9,151 nucleotides of DNA, taken from the NCBI GenBank assembly GCA_947174375.1, contig CAMWIS010000059.1, positions 1 to 9,151 of the forward strand, written 5' to 3'. A model generated the notes under the pieces. That model did no database searches. It saw only the letters and a program-made list of their open reading frames with translations, and had not been told where the DNA came from. Below, piece after piece: positions 1 to 7,449 of this stretch (the stretch's first letter is position 1; each line of letters begins with the position of its first letter). Source of the DNA: an uncultured Bacteroidales bacterium. GTDB lineage: Bacteria; Bacteroidota; Bacteroidia; Bacteroidales; P3. The translations under genes and the position numbers were made by a program.

Positions 1-2
1 TG

Positions 3-76
3 TGATTCCGGCGCGATTCGAACGCGCGGCCTACTGCTTAGAAGGCAGTTGCTCTATCCAGCTGAGCTACGGAACC
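3..76 (-). tRNA. tRNA-Arg (anticodon TCT)
   Basis: Read on the minus strand this folds as a standard 74-nt cloverleaf. The 7-bp acceptor stem is GGTTCCG with CGGAATC (one G-U pair), followed by discriminator A73. The anticodon stem ACTGC/GCAGT encloses loop CTTCTAA, giving anticodon TCT, which reads AGA/AGG arginine codons. The T-loop TTCGAAT is canonical. CCA is not encoded: the next two bases are CA, not CC, so the 3' end must be added enzymatically. It is transcribed divergently from sbcD, probably from the -7 box at 114-121. Confidence 0.96.
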
Positions 77-113
77 AACCCTTCGTCCATAAACGGACGT
101 CCTAAAAGGAGCA

Positions 114-121
114 CAAAAATA
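114..121 (-). promoter_or_regulatory. -7 box of tRNA-Arg promoter
   Basis: On the minus strand the bases read TATTTTTG, a full match to the Bacteroidota -7 consensus TAnnTTTG. It lies 37 nt upstream of the tRNA-Arg 5' end, which would leave a leader of roughly 30 nt. No TTG is seen 19-21 nt upstream, so the -33 element is weak or absent. The assignment is inferred from the match and its position. Confidence 0.55.
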
Positions 122-141
122 CGAAAAAAAATGAAAATTCG

Positions 142-149
142 TACATTTG
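142..149 (+). promoter_or_regulatory. -7 box of sbcDC promoter
   Basis: TACATTTG matches the Bacteroidota -7 consensus TAnnTTTG exactly and ends 18 nt before the sbcD start codon. A transcript starting about 7 nt downstream would have a leader of only around 12 nt. No TTG is found at the expected -33 position, so the promoter is probably weak, as would suit a repair operon. A-tracts at 115-119, 124-131 and 134-137 lie between this box and the divergent tRNA-Arg box. Confidence 0.6.
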
Positions 150-167
150 TAAGGTTATATAGCAGCT

Positions 168-1427
168 ATGGTTCTAATACATACGGCCGACTGGCATATC
201 GGTCAGAATTTTTACGGTTACGACCGCTACGAAGAGCACCGGCATTTCTTCGCGTGGCTGGCGGACACGTTGGTCGCGCAGCGGGCGGATGTCTTGCTCG
301 TGACGGGCGATGTGTTCGACGGCCCCAACCCGCCGGCCAAGGCGCAGCACCTGTATTACGCTTTTCTGCGCGAGGTCGGCAACCGGTTGCCGAATCTACA
401 GGTCATCATCACGGCCGGTAACCACGATTCGGCCGCGCGTCTGGAAGCGCCCGCCCCCTTGCTGGAGACGATGAACGTCACGGTGGTCGGCTCCGTGCAT
501 TACGGCGAGGCGGAGGGCTTGGCCGATACGGAAGCGGCTTTGGCGGGCGCGGCTGCCCGCATGGTGCTGCCGTTGCGCGGGGCTTCGGGCGAAGTGGAAG
601 CCTGTTGCGTGGCCGTGCCGTATCTGCGGCAGGGCGACTATCCGCCCGCCGCTACCTACGACGAGGGCGTGCAAAAACTATATACGGCCTTGGCCGGGGC
701 GGCGCGCCGGCAGGCGGGGGGCAAGCCCGTCGTCATGACGGGGCATCTCCATGTATTGGGGGCTACCGTCTCCGAGCGCGACCGTAGCGAGCGCGTCGTT
801 GTCGGTGGCTTGGACTGCGTTTCGGACGCCATCTTCCCGCCCGATGTCGCCTATGGCGCCTTGGGGCATCTGCACCGGGCGCAGCGTGTGGCCGGCCGCG
901 ACACGGTGCGTTATGCCGGCGCGCCGATACCCATGTCGTTTGCCGAAAAGCGCAACACGCAGAGCGTGTGCCGCGTGGAACTCTCCGACCAGGGCGCGGC
1001 CATCGACCTGTTGCCTTACGAGCCCAAAGTGGCGTTGTGGAGCCTGCCCGAGCAACCCGGCACGATAGACGACGTGTTGGCGGCCTTGGCCGGGTTGCCG
1101 CAGGGCGAGGTAACGGACGGTTCGCCCTATCTGGAAATCAAGGTGCAGTTGTTCGGGCCTGACCCGACGATGCGCTACAAGATAGAAAAGGCGTTGCAGG
1201 GCAAGAGCGTGCGGCTTACGGCCATCTTGCCGTTCTATCCGGCCAAGGCCGCCGGGGACGCCTCAACCGGTGGGGATGGCGCGGGGTCGGCGACCGCCCA
1301 GCGTACGCTGTCGCAGATTCCGCCTTTGGGGATAGCCCAAGAAGTCTATCGGAAAAAATACGGCGTAGAGATGCCGGAAGCCTTGCAAAAACTGATGTCG
1401 GACGTGATTAAGGAGGTGGAAGCATGA
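168..1427 (+). CDS. sbcD: Exonuclease SbcCD subunit D (Mre11-type nuclease)
   Basis: The 419-residue product is the metal-dependent nuclease subunit of the SbcCD complex, which in characterised homologues cuts hairpins and processes double-strand ends in the cytoplasm with 3'-5' exonuclease and endonuclease activity. The calcineurin-like phosphoesterase motifs appear in order: DWHIG (8-12), GDVFD (47-51), GNHDS (84-88), TGHLH (191-195) and GHLHRAQ (233-239), followed by GAPIP (251-255). These supply the Asp, His and Asn ligands of a two-Mn2+ centre. The C-terminal part, to about 419, is the capping and SbcC-binding region. Length is close to the E. coli protein (about 400). The ATG at 168 was chosen because the conserved strand leading to DWHIG begins at once. 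There is no strong Shine-Dalgarno sequence. The stop overlaps the sbcC start by 4 nt (ATGA), so the pair is an operon with likely translational coupling. Confidence 0.96.
   Translation: MVLIHTADWHIGQNFYGYDRYEEHRHFFAWLADTLVAQRADVLLVTGDVFDGPNPPAKAQHLYYAFLREVGNRLPNLQVIITAGNHDSAARLEAPAPLLETMNVTVVGSVHYGEAEGLADTEAALAGAAARMVLPLRGASGEVEACCVAVPYLRQGDYPPAATYDEGVQKLYTALAGAARRQAGGKPVVMTGHLHVLGATVSERDRSERVVVGGLDCVSDAIFPPDVAYGALGHLHRAQRVAGRDTVRYAGAPIPMSFAEKRNTQSVCRVELSDQGAAIDLLPYEPKVALWSLPEQPGTIDDVLAALAGLPQGEVTDGSPYLEIKVQLFGPDPTMRYKIEKALQGKSVRLTAILPFYPAKAAGDASTGGDGAGSATAQRTLSQIPPLGIAQEVYRKKYGVEMPEALQKLMSDVIKEVEA
1410..1416 (+). promoter_or_regulatory. Strong Shine-Dalgarno site for sbcC
   Basis: AAGGAGG lies within the last codons of sbcD, 7 nt before the sbcC ATG at 1424. 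It is a perfect anti-Shine-Dalgarno match at ideal spacing. Other starts in the window (sbcD, hppA, tuf) have A-rich leaders without such a site, as is usual in Bacteroidota. It fixes the sbcC start and suggests reinitiation or coupling after sbcD. The bases also encode Lys-Glu-Val, so chance contributes to the match. Confidence 0.6.
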
Positions 1428-4400
1428 AGATATTGGCCATACGCGGCAGGAATATCGCGTCGATAGAAGGCGATTTTGAATTGGATTTCCGGCGCGAACC
1501 CTTGGCTTCCGCCGGTTTGTTCGCCATTACGGGCCCCACGGGCGCGGGCAAGTCCACGTTGTTGGACGTATTGTGCCTGGCCTTGTACGGCAAGACCCCG
1601 CGTTTGGAAAAGGCACGGGAAAACAACGTGGCCATCACCGAAGTCGGCAAGACGCTTTCGCCGCACGATGCCCGTTTCCTGTTGCGCCGCGGTTGCGCCG
1701 AGGGCTATGCCGAAGTCGATTTTATGGCCTTGTCGGGCGAACCCTACCGGGCGCGCTGGGCGGTGCGTCGGGCGCGTGACCGTGCGGACGGCGCGTTGCA
1801 GGAGGCGGAAGTCCGTCTGTACAATCTCAAAACCGGTCGGGAAGAGGGCGGCAAGCGTACCGAGTTGTGGAACCGGATTGCGCAGCTCGTCGGCTTGTCG
1901 TTCGCGCAGTTCACGCGTTCCGTCTTGTTGGCGCAGGGCGATTTCGCCGCGTTCCTCAAGGCCACCCAGGCCGAAAAGGCCGAGATTTTGGAGAAACTGA
2001 CTGGCACGGAGGTGTTCGGACGTATATCGTCGGCCTTGTATCAGAAACACAAGGAGGCTGCGGAACACTATCGGCAATACGAATTGCAGAGCGCGGGGCT
2101 CAGCCTGATGTCGGCGGAAGAGCGCGAACGTTTGCAGACGGAATACGACGGCCTGTTGCCCGACTTGGAACAACGCACGCGTCAGGTCGAGGCCTACCGG
2201 CAGGCCGGGCAGTGGCTGCAACGTTTCGATGAACTGCTGGCGGGCGAAAAGGACGCGCGGCAGGGCTTGGAACAGGCCAAGGCGCAGATGGCGGCCTTCG
2301 AGGAGGCGCACCCGCATCTGCCGCAGGTGGAAACCGCCTGGCAGGTGCGCACCGATTATGCCGATTATAGCCGGGATAGGCGCGAACGGCAACAGGCGGC
2401 GCAACAGGCCGCGCAGGTGTCGGCCGATTTGACGCGGCAGACGGCAGACCTGGAGGGTTTGACGCAGCGTCGGGCCGGGGCGCAGACTGCCTTGCAGACC
2501 TGGCTGCGGCAGTACGAAGAGGAGGTGGTGCCGAAGTTGGAGCAAGCCAAACAGTGGCGGACTACGGTGCAGGAGCGGGACGCCCAGCGTCGCAAACTGC
2601 AGGCAACGTATGAAACCGAGCAAAAACAATGGCAACAGCATACGGCCGATTTGGCGCGTCTGACCGCCCAGCAAGACAAGGCGGCCCAAGATTTGGCGGC
2701 GGAACAGCAATATGCGGAACAACATCAGGCCGATGCCGAATTGGCGCAGCAGGCCGGCCTGTTGCGCAATCTGTGCGAAACCGTCGTGAACGAAACGGCG
2801 CAGCAGCGGCAGAACGAGACGTTGGCCGCGCAGAACCGCACGCAGTTGGAGAAAGACCAAGCGGTGTTGGCCGAACAGGAGCAACAGGCCAAACAGTTGG
2901 CCGAAGCGTTGCCGGAACAGGTCTTTACGTTGCGCCAGCAGTTGTCGGAAGGGCAGCCGTGTCCGGTCTGCGGGGCCGTGCATCATCCGTGGGGCGACCG
3001 GCTCGACGTATTGAGCGAAGATGAAAACCGGCTGAAACAGGCCAAGGAGGCCTTGCAGGCCGCGATGGCGCAACAGACCAAGCGGATGGCGGACCGTCAG
3101 GCCGAGGTGCAGCGCTTGGACGCTATGGCCGAAACCTATCGGAAGCGGGCCGCCGAGGCGCACGCGGCCTTGGGGCAACATCTAAGCCCGTGTTGGCCGG
3201 ATTGGGAAACGTTATGGCAGGCGGGGCGTCTGCAACCGGAAATCGAAAGCCGTGTGGCGGCTTGGCAACAGCATGAAAGCCGCCGTCAGGCCGCCGAACG
3301 GCAGGCGCAGGAAGCGCGGGTGGCCTTGGCCGGCTTGCAGGAGGTAACGGAGCGGGAGGCGCAGGCCTTGCGGCAAAAGCAGGAGGAGTTGGCGGCCCTG
3401 CAACGGCAGATAGAAGCCTTGGCCGACGACTACCGCCAGCTGTGGGGCGAGGAACGCTTGGAGCAGGTGGAAGGCCGCTTCAAGGCGCAACGGCAGGCGT
3501 TGGAAGCCGATTTGCAGTCGGCGGAAACGGCCTTGCAGACGGCGGAACGGCAGAAGACCGCGCTCGAAACCCAAAGCAAGCAGTTGTCCGACCGTCAGGC
3601 CGAGTTAAAAGAAGCGATAGACCGGAAAGAAAAACAGATACAGGCTTGGCTCTCCGCCCATTCGGAAATCGGTACGGAAGAACGTCTGCAACAGTTGTTG
3701 GCTACGTCCGAAACCGATTTGGCGGCTTGGCAACGGCAACGCGAGCAGGGGCGGCAGGCCGGCATTCAGGCGCAGAGCGTTTGGACGGAACGGCAGTCGC
3801 AGTTGCAGGCGCATCGGCAGTTGGAGGCCCATCCGGCCGAAGACACCGACCGTGCGGCCTTGGCGGCGCAGGAGGCCGAGGCTAAACAGGCCTTGGAAGA
3901 ACGGCAACGGCGCAAGACCGAGCTCGAATTGCAATTCCGGCAGGAAGCGGAGCGGCAGGCGCATTTGCAGCAACTGACGGCCGACATGGAGAAGGCCCGT
4001 CTCGCCTACGAAGAATGGGCCAAACTCAACGAGTTGTTCGGCAGTGCCGACGGCGGCAAGTTCAAGCAGATGGCGCAGGCTTATACGTTGGATATCCTGC
4101 TCGGTTACGCCAACCGTCATTTGGAACAGCTGACCAAACGCTATACGATACAGCGGGTCGGCGATACGTTGGCCTTACAGGTCGAAGACGGGGATATGCT
4201 GGGCGAAGTGCGGAGCGTGCATTCGCTTTCGGGCGGCGAGTCGTTCCTCGTCTCGTTGGCCTTGGCTTTGGGCTTGGCGTCGCTTTCCTCCAATACGATG
4301 CGGGTGGATTCTCTGTTCATAGACGAAGGTTTCGGCTCATTGGACGCCGATACGTTGCAGACCGCGATGGCGGCTTTGGAACATTTGCAGACGCAGGGCC

Positions 4401-4507
4401 GTAAGGTGGGCGTCATCACGCACGTGGCCGAAATGACGGAGCGGATTCCGTGCCGGATTTTGGTGGAGCCCACGGGTGGGGGCGGAAGCCGGGTACGCGT
4501 AGGATAA
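1424..4507 (+). CDS. sbcC: Exonuclease SbcCD subunit C (Rad50-type SMC ATPase)
   Basis: The 1027-residue ATPase subunit partners SbcD; in the family, ATP binding and hydrolysis control access of the nuclease to DNA ends and hairpins. The N-terminal lobe has Walker A GPTGAGKST (37-45) and a Q-loop LLAQGDF (168-174). A long Gln/Glu/Ala-rich coiled coil runs from about 200 to 505. The zinc hook CPVC (513-516) at its tip would dimerise two molecules through one Zn2+. The returning coil runs to about 880. The C-terminal lobe carries the ABC signature LSGGE (935-939), Walker B SLFIDE (963-968), D-loop GSLD (971-974) and the switch His in VITHVAEM (H1000). All catalytic elements are intact, and length matches E. 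coli SbcC (1048). The start overlaps the sbcD stop and has a strong ribosome site. The gene is rich in GC and in TTG leucine codons. Confidence 0.97.
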   Translation: MKILAIRGRNIASIEGDFELDFRREPLASAGLFAITGPTGAGKSTLLDVLCLALYGKTPRLEKARENNVAITEVGKTLSPHDARFLLRRGCAEGYAEVDFMALSGEPYRARWAVRRARDRADGALQEAEVRLYNLKTGREEGGKRTELWNRIAQLVGLSFAQFTRSVLLAQGDFAAFLKATQAEKAEILEKLTGTEVFGRISSALYQKHKEAAEHYRQYELQSAGLSLMSAEERERLQTEYDGLLPDLEQRTRQVEAYRQAGQWLQRFDELLAGEKDARQGLEQAKAQMAAFEEAHPHLPQVETAWQVRTDYADYSRDRRERQQAAQQAAQVSADLTRQTADLEGLTQRRAGAQTALQTWLRQYEEEVVPKLEQAKQWRTTVQERDAQRRKLQATYETEQKQWQQHTADLARLTAQQDKAAQDLAAEQQYAEQHQADAELAQQAGLLRNLCETVVNETAQQRQNETLAAQNRTQLEKDQAVLAEQEQQAKQLAEALPEQVFTLRQQLSEGQPCPVCGAVHHPWGDRLDVLSEDENRLKQAKEALQAAMAQQTKRMADRQAEVQRLDAMAETYRKRAAEAHAALGQHLSPCWPDWETLWQAGRLQPEIESRVAAWQQHESRRQAAERQAQEARVALAGLQEVTEREAQALRQKQEELAALQRQIEALADDYRQLWGEERLEQVEGRFKAQRQALEADLQSAETALQTAERQKTALETQSKQLSDRQAELKEAIDRKEKQIQAWLSAHSEIGTEERLQQLLATSETDLAAWQRQREQGRQAGIQAQSVWTERQSQLQAHRQLEAHPAEDTDRAALAAQEAEAKQALEERQRRKTELELQFRQEAERQAHLQQLTADMEKARLAYEEWAKLNELFGSADGGKFKQMAQAYTLDILLGYANRHLEQLTKRYTIQRVGDTLALQVEDGDMLGEVRSVHSLSGGESFLVSLALALGLASLSSNTMRVDSLFIDEGFGSLDADTLQTAMAALEHLQTQGRKVGVITHVAEMTERIPCRILVEPTGGGGSRVRVG

Positions 4508-4582
4508 CCTTGTCCTGATTGGCCAGCGCCCGTTTCGCCGCGGTCGCTCCCTTACGCCCGTTTATCCCGCGCACGTCTTGAA

Positions 4583-4617
4583 AATAAAAAAGCCCCTTTG
4601 AGAGGGGCTTTTTTATT
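4583..4617. terminator. Bidirectional rho-independent terminator
   Basis: A perfect 15-bp inverted repeat (4583-4597 with 4603-4617) surrounds a 5-nt loop. Its core is GCCCCT/AGGGGC, flanked by an A-run on one side and a T-run on the other. Transcripts from either strand would form a GC hairpin followed by U residues. It lies 75 nt after sbcC (plus strand) and 22 nt beyond the 3' end of tRNA-Ala (minus strand), so it can end both converging units. Confidence 0.88.
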
Positions 4618-4639
4618 CGCTGATTTACAGCTTGGGTTG

Positions 4640-4713
4640 TGGAGCATAGGGGAGTCGAACCCCTGACCTCTTGACTGCCAGTCAAACGCTCTAGCCAACT
4701 GAGCTAATGCCCC
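4640..4713 (-). tRNA. tRNA-Ala (anticodon GGC)
   Basis: The minus strand folds as a 74-nt cloverleaf with acceptor GGGGCAT/ATGCTCC and discriminator A73. The third acceptor pair is G3-U70, the main identity element for alanyl-tRNA synthetase. The anticodon stem TTTGA/TCAAG encloses loop CTGGCAG, giving anticodon GGC, which reads GCC/GCU. The T-arm is GGGG TTCGACT CCCC-like and canonical. CCA is not encoded. The gene stands alone between its own promoter (4726-4757) and the terminator at 4583-4617. Confidence 0.96.
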
Positions 4714-4725
4714 GTAAAGAGGGTG

Positions 4726-4757
4726 CAAAGATATAACGATTATTTGATAAATGCAAA
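4726..4757 (-). promoter_or_regulatory. Promoter of tRNA-Ala
   Basis: On the minus strand TATCTTTG (4733-4726) matches the Bacteroidota -7 consensus TAnnTTTG. A TTG (4756-4754, within TTTG) lies exactly 20 nt upstream as the -33 element. Transcription would start about 6-8 nt before the mature tRNA. AT-rich sequence with A/T runs lies further upstream, next to the hppA terminator. Both boxes and their spacing are seen directly; activity is inferred. Confidence 0.8.
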
Positions 4758-4772
4758 TTTTTACAAAAAATG

Positions 4773-4816
4773 AAAAACCCCGTCCGGAGAACGCCGTAGG
4801 GCGCATCGGGACGGGG
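4773..4816 (-). terminator. Rho-independent terminator of hppA
   Basis: Beginning 27 nt after the hppA stop on the minus strand, CCCCGTCC (4816-4809) pairs with GGACGGGG (4785-4778). An inner CGCC/GGCG stem (4803-4800 with 4795-4792) fills part of the loop. The hairpin is followed by TTTTTC and a second T-run, the expected U-tract. It separates hppA from the downstream tRNA-Ala unit on the same strand. Confidence 0.85.
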
Positions 4817-4842
4817 CTTGCGGTTTTGCCGTGCGGCAACCG

Positions 4843-7269
4843 CTATTTCTTCTTATCCGCTTTCGGAATCCGCATCTTGTAGAACGAGCGGTAAACGAAA
4901 TACAGGCCGACGAGCAGGAACAGCACGCCGACCACCGGGGTAAAGTCGAGGGTACCGGCCTGAATCGTGTTCAGCTTCATCGTCACGGCGATTTCCGCCG
5001 CCAACAGGCCGAACAGCGTCGAGAACTTGATGATGGGGTTCAGCGAAACCGAGGTCGTGTCCTTGTAGGGGTCGCCTACCGTGTCGCCCACCACCGAAGC
5101 GTCGTGCAGCGGTGTGCCCTTTTCTTTCAAATCCACTTCCACCACCTTCTTGGCGTTGTCCCACGCACCGCCGGCGTTGGCCATATACAAGGCCTGGAAC
5201 AGACCGAAAATCGCGATGCCCATGAGGTAGGCCACAAAGAAGTTGGGATCGAAGAACGCGAACGCCAGCGTCAGGCAGAAAATCACGCCGAAGATGTTCC
5301 ACATACCGTATTGGGCGTATTGCGTACAAATCTTCACGACTTTCTTCGAATCTTCGATGTCGGCTTCTTCCTTATCCAAATTCAGGTTTTTCTTGATGAA
5401 CTCCACGGCCCGGTAAGCGCCGGTCGTCACGGCCTGGATGGACGCGCCCGAGAACCAGTAGATGACGGCCCCGCCGCAGATAAAGCCCAAGAGGACGGGG
5501 GCGGACGTCAGTTCCAATGAAAGCATACCGAGGCTCTTCAAAATCAAGACGATGGCAAAAATCATCGTCGTCGCGCCCACAACGGCCGTGCCGATGAGTA
5601 CCGGTTTGGCCGTGGCCTTGAACGTATTGCCGGCCGAGTCGTTTTCTTCCAGATAGAACTTACCCTTTTCAAAATCGGGCGTAAAGCCGAAGTTGCTTTC
5701 AATGTCCTGTTCGATGTTCGGGCGTTTGTCGATGCGCGACAGTTCGAACACCGACTGCGCGTTGTCGGTCACGGGGCCGTAGCTGTCCACGGCAATCGTC
5801 ACGGGGCCCATGCTCAGGAAGCCGAACGCCACGAGGCCGAACGCGAAAATCGCGATATAGCCCTTGTTGGCCGGATCCGCAATCAAGGCGTCCAGGCCCA
5901 TGGAGCTGATCCAAAACGCGATGCACATCAAGGCCACAATCGTGATGCCTTTCCAGAAGCCGCTGAAATTACCGGCCACCATACCGGAGAGGATGTTCAA
6001 CGAAGCGCCGCCTTCGCGCGAGGCCGTCACCACTTCCTGCACGTGGATGGACTTGGAACTCGTAAACACTTTCGTCAGTTCGGGGATGATGGCGGCCGCC
6101 AGCGTACCGCAACCGATGATGCTGGCCAATTTCCACCACAGTCCGTCGATGCCGGTATGCAGGTCGCCCAACAGCAGGTAGCTGACGCCGAAGCAAACGC
6201 CGATGGAGATGATGGAGGTAATCCATACCAAGGTTGTCAACGGGGTTTCGAAGTTGAAGTGCGCCGCGTTTTTGAAACGGTGGGTTGACCAGGCGTTATT
6301 TATAAAGTAGGAGAGGAGCGAGGTCATCACCATAATGATACGCATGACGAAAATCCAAACGATGAGCTGCGGCTGGAATTCCACGCCGAGCGCCAGCAGG
6401 ATGAACGAAATCAAGGCAACGCCGGTTACGCCGTAGGTTTCGAAGCCGTCGGCGGTCGGGCCGACGCTGTCGCCGGCATTGTCACCCGTACAGTCGGCAA
6501 TCACGCCGGGGTTCCGCGGGTCATCCTCGCCGATTTTGAAAACGACTTTCATCAGGTCGGCCCCGATGTCGGCGATTTTCGTGAAGATACCGCCGGCAAT
6601 CCGTAACGCGCTCGCCCCCAGCGATTCCCCGATGGCGAAGCCGACGAAGCAGGCGCCCGCACAGTCGGAGGGTACGAACAGCAGGATGAACAGCATCATG
6701 ATGAGTTCCACCGTGATGAGGAACAGGCCGACGCTCATGCCGGCCCGCAGCGGGATGTTGACCACCGGCCACGGCTTGCCTTTCAGCGAGGCGAAGGCCG
6801 TGCGGCTGTTGGCGATCGTATTGATGCGGATGCCGAACCACGCCACGCCGTAAGACCCCAGGATACCGAGGATGGCCCAGAGCAGCACGAGCAGCACCTT
6901 GGGCATCGGCATATGGGAAAGGCCTGAGAAATAGTACGTCATGGCCAGCCCCACGATGCAGAACAGGATAATCAGGAAGCGCCCCTGTTGTTTGAGGTAC
7001 GTCTTGCAGGTTTCATAAATCGTATGCGACACCTGCGCCATGGAGGAATGCACGGGCAATTTCTTGATGCCATGGTATTGGTGCAGTACGAAGTACATGA
7101 TAATCAGGATCAGGATGCCGCCTAAGCCAAGCATTTGCCATCCGTTCAGCGATAAGTTCGAAAAGATGGCGTTACGCAGATCCGGCACTACCAGATCGGC
7201 TTCGTTGGCGAAAGCCGTGGATACGAAACCCAGCAGCAATGCGGCCAACGTCACGGGCGTTTTCTTCAT
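4843..7269 (-). CDS. hppA: Membrane-bound ion-translocating pyrophosphatase
   Basis: The 808-residue integral membrane pump hydrolyses PPi and couples this to H+ and/or Na+ export, recycling PPi from biosynthesis. Active-site motifs are present: D234 and D238 in ADIGADL, EDDPRN (248-253), a DxxxDxxxD series (D259, D263, D267) in DCTGDNAGD, and a second such series D729/D733/D737 in GDTVGDPYKD, with D704 and K708 before it. E277 in GFETYG is the likely gate glutamate. The stretch GNTFKATAK has K551 where K+-independent enzymes carry Lys and A554 where they usually carry Thr. About 16 hydrophobic helices follow a signal-peptide-like start (residues 1-21, ending in AFA). Many homologues are shorter (about 650-770), the excess here being N-terminal. 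The DCTGDNAGDSVG form and the ETCKTYL segment resemble a divergent subfamily. The ATG at 7269 has no Shine-Dalgarno site. Ion specificity is not provable from sequence alone. Confidence 0.95.
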   Translation of the reverse strand: MKKTPVTLAALLLGFVSTAFANEADLVVPDLRNAIFSNLSLNGWQMLGLGGILILIIMYFVLHQYHGIKKLPVHSSMAQVSHTIYETCKTYLKQQGRFLIILFCIVGLAMTYYFSGLSHMPMPKVLLVLLWAILGILGSYGVAWFGIRINTIANSRTAFASLKGKPWPVVNIPLRAGMSVGLFLITVELIMMLFILLFVPSDCAGACFVGFAIGESLGASALRIAGGIFTKIADIGADLMKVVFKIGEDDPRNPGVIADCTGDNAGDSVGPTADGFETYGVTGVALISFILLALGVEFQPQLIVWIFVMRIIMVMTSLLSYFINNAWSTHRFKNAAHFNFETPLTTLVWITSIISIGVCFGVSYLLLGDLHTGIDGLWWKLASIIGCGTLAAAIIPELTKVFTSSKSIHVQEVVTASREGGASLNILSGMVAGNFSGFWKGITIVALMCIAFWISSMGLDALIADPANKGYIAIFAFGLVAFGFLSMGPVTIAVDSYGPVTDNAQSVFELSRIDKRPNIEQDIESNFGFTPDFEKGKFYLEENDSAGNTFKATAKPVLIGTAVVGATTMIFAIVLILKSLGMLSLELTSAPVLLGFICGGAVIYWFSGASIQAVTTGAYRAVEFIKKNLNLDKEEADIEDSKKVVKICTQYAQYGMWNIFGVIFCLTLAFAFFDPNFFVAYLMGIAIFGLFQALYMANAGGAWDNAKKVVEVDLKEKGTPLHDASVVGDTVGDPYKDTTSVSLNPIIKFSTLFGLLAAEIAVTMKLNTIQAGTLDFTPVVGVLFLLVGLYFVYRSFYKMRIPKADKKK

Positions 7270-7330
7270 AAGTCGGTTTGTTTGGGTTGATTATATCGGT
7301 CTTCTTAACTAACTTCGTTCAAATAACCTA

Positions 7331-7338
7331 CAAATATA
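7331..7338 (-). promoter_or_regulatory. -7 box of hppA promoter
   Basis: On the minus strand the bases read TATATTTG, an exact TAnnTTTG match 61 nt upstream of the hppA ATG, leaving a leader of about 55 nt. No TTG is present 17-23 nt further upstream; the nearest is about 29 nt away. Only the -7 element is therefore well supported. Confidence 0.55.
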
Positions 7339-7384
7339 ATAAAATAGTCGGTTCGTTCGGCAGAATTCAACAGATAAAATGCAC

Positions 7385-7449
7385 AAAAACATAAAAAAGC
7401 GCAAAAAAGTGAAAAAAAAGATGCGAAAGTTTGCATATGTCGAAAAAAA
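7385..7449. promoter_or_regulatory. Phased A-tracts upstream of the tRNA-tuf promoter
   Basis: Runs of 5-8 A residues lie at 7385-7389, 7393-7398, 7403-7408 and 7412-7419, with centres about 8.5, 10 and 10 bp apart. A further run at 7443-7449 lies about three helical turns on, between the -33 and -7 boxes. A-tracts spaced near the helical repeat bend DNA, and AT-rich upstream DNA often boosts stable-RNA promoters. The runs are seen directly; curvature and activation are inferred. Confidence 0.6.

Noticed and set aside
1346..3181. A 611-codon open frame on the minus strand opposite sbcD/sbcC
   Set aside because: Its codons align exactly with those of sbcC on the other strand. It stays open because sbcC rarely uses TTA, CTA or TCA. 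The Leu/Phe/Arg-rich product is what complementing Gln/Glu/Lys codons gives, and it has no recognisable domain.
4416..4685. Minus-strand open frame of 89 codons spanning tRNA-Ala, the terminator and the sbcC end
   Set aside because: It runs through a tRNA gene and a terminator hairpin, so it cannot be a sensible coding unit.
4831..5520. A 229-codon plus-strand open frame opposite the hppA 3' end
   Set aside because: It is codon-aligned with hppA and explained by its codon bias. The product has no motif, and the frame starts in the hppA terminator region.
7385..7449. Repeated A-runs considered as a repeat array or replication origin element
   Set aside because: The runs differ in length and flanks, there is no DnaA-box set or dnaA neighbour, and their position just before a strong promoter is a simpler explanation.
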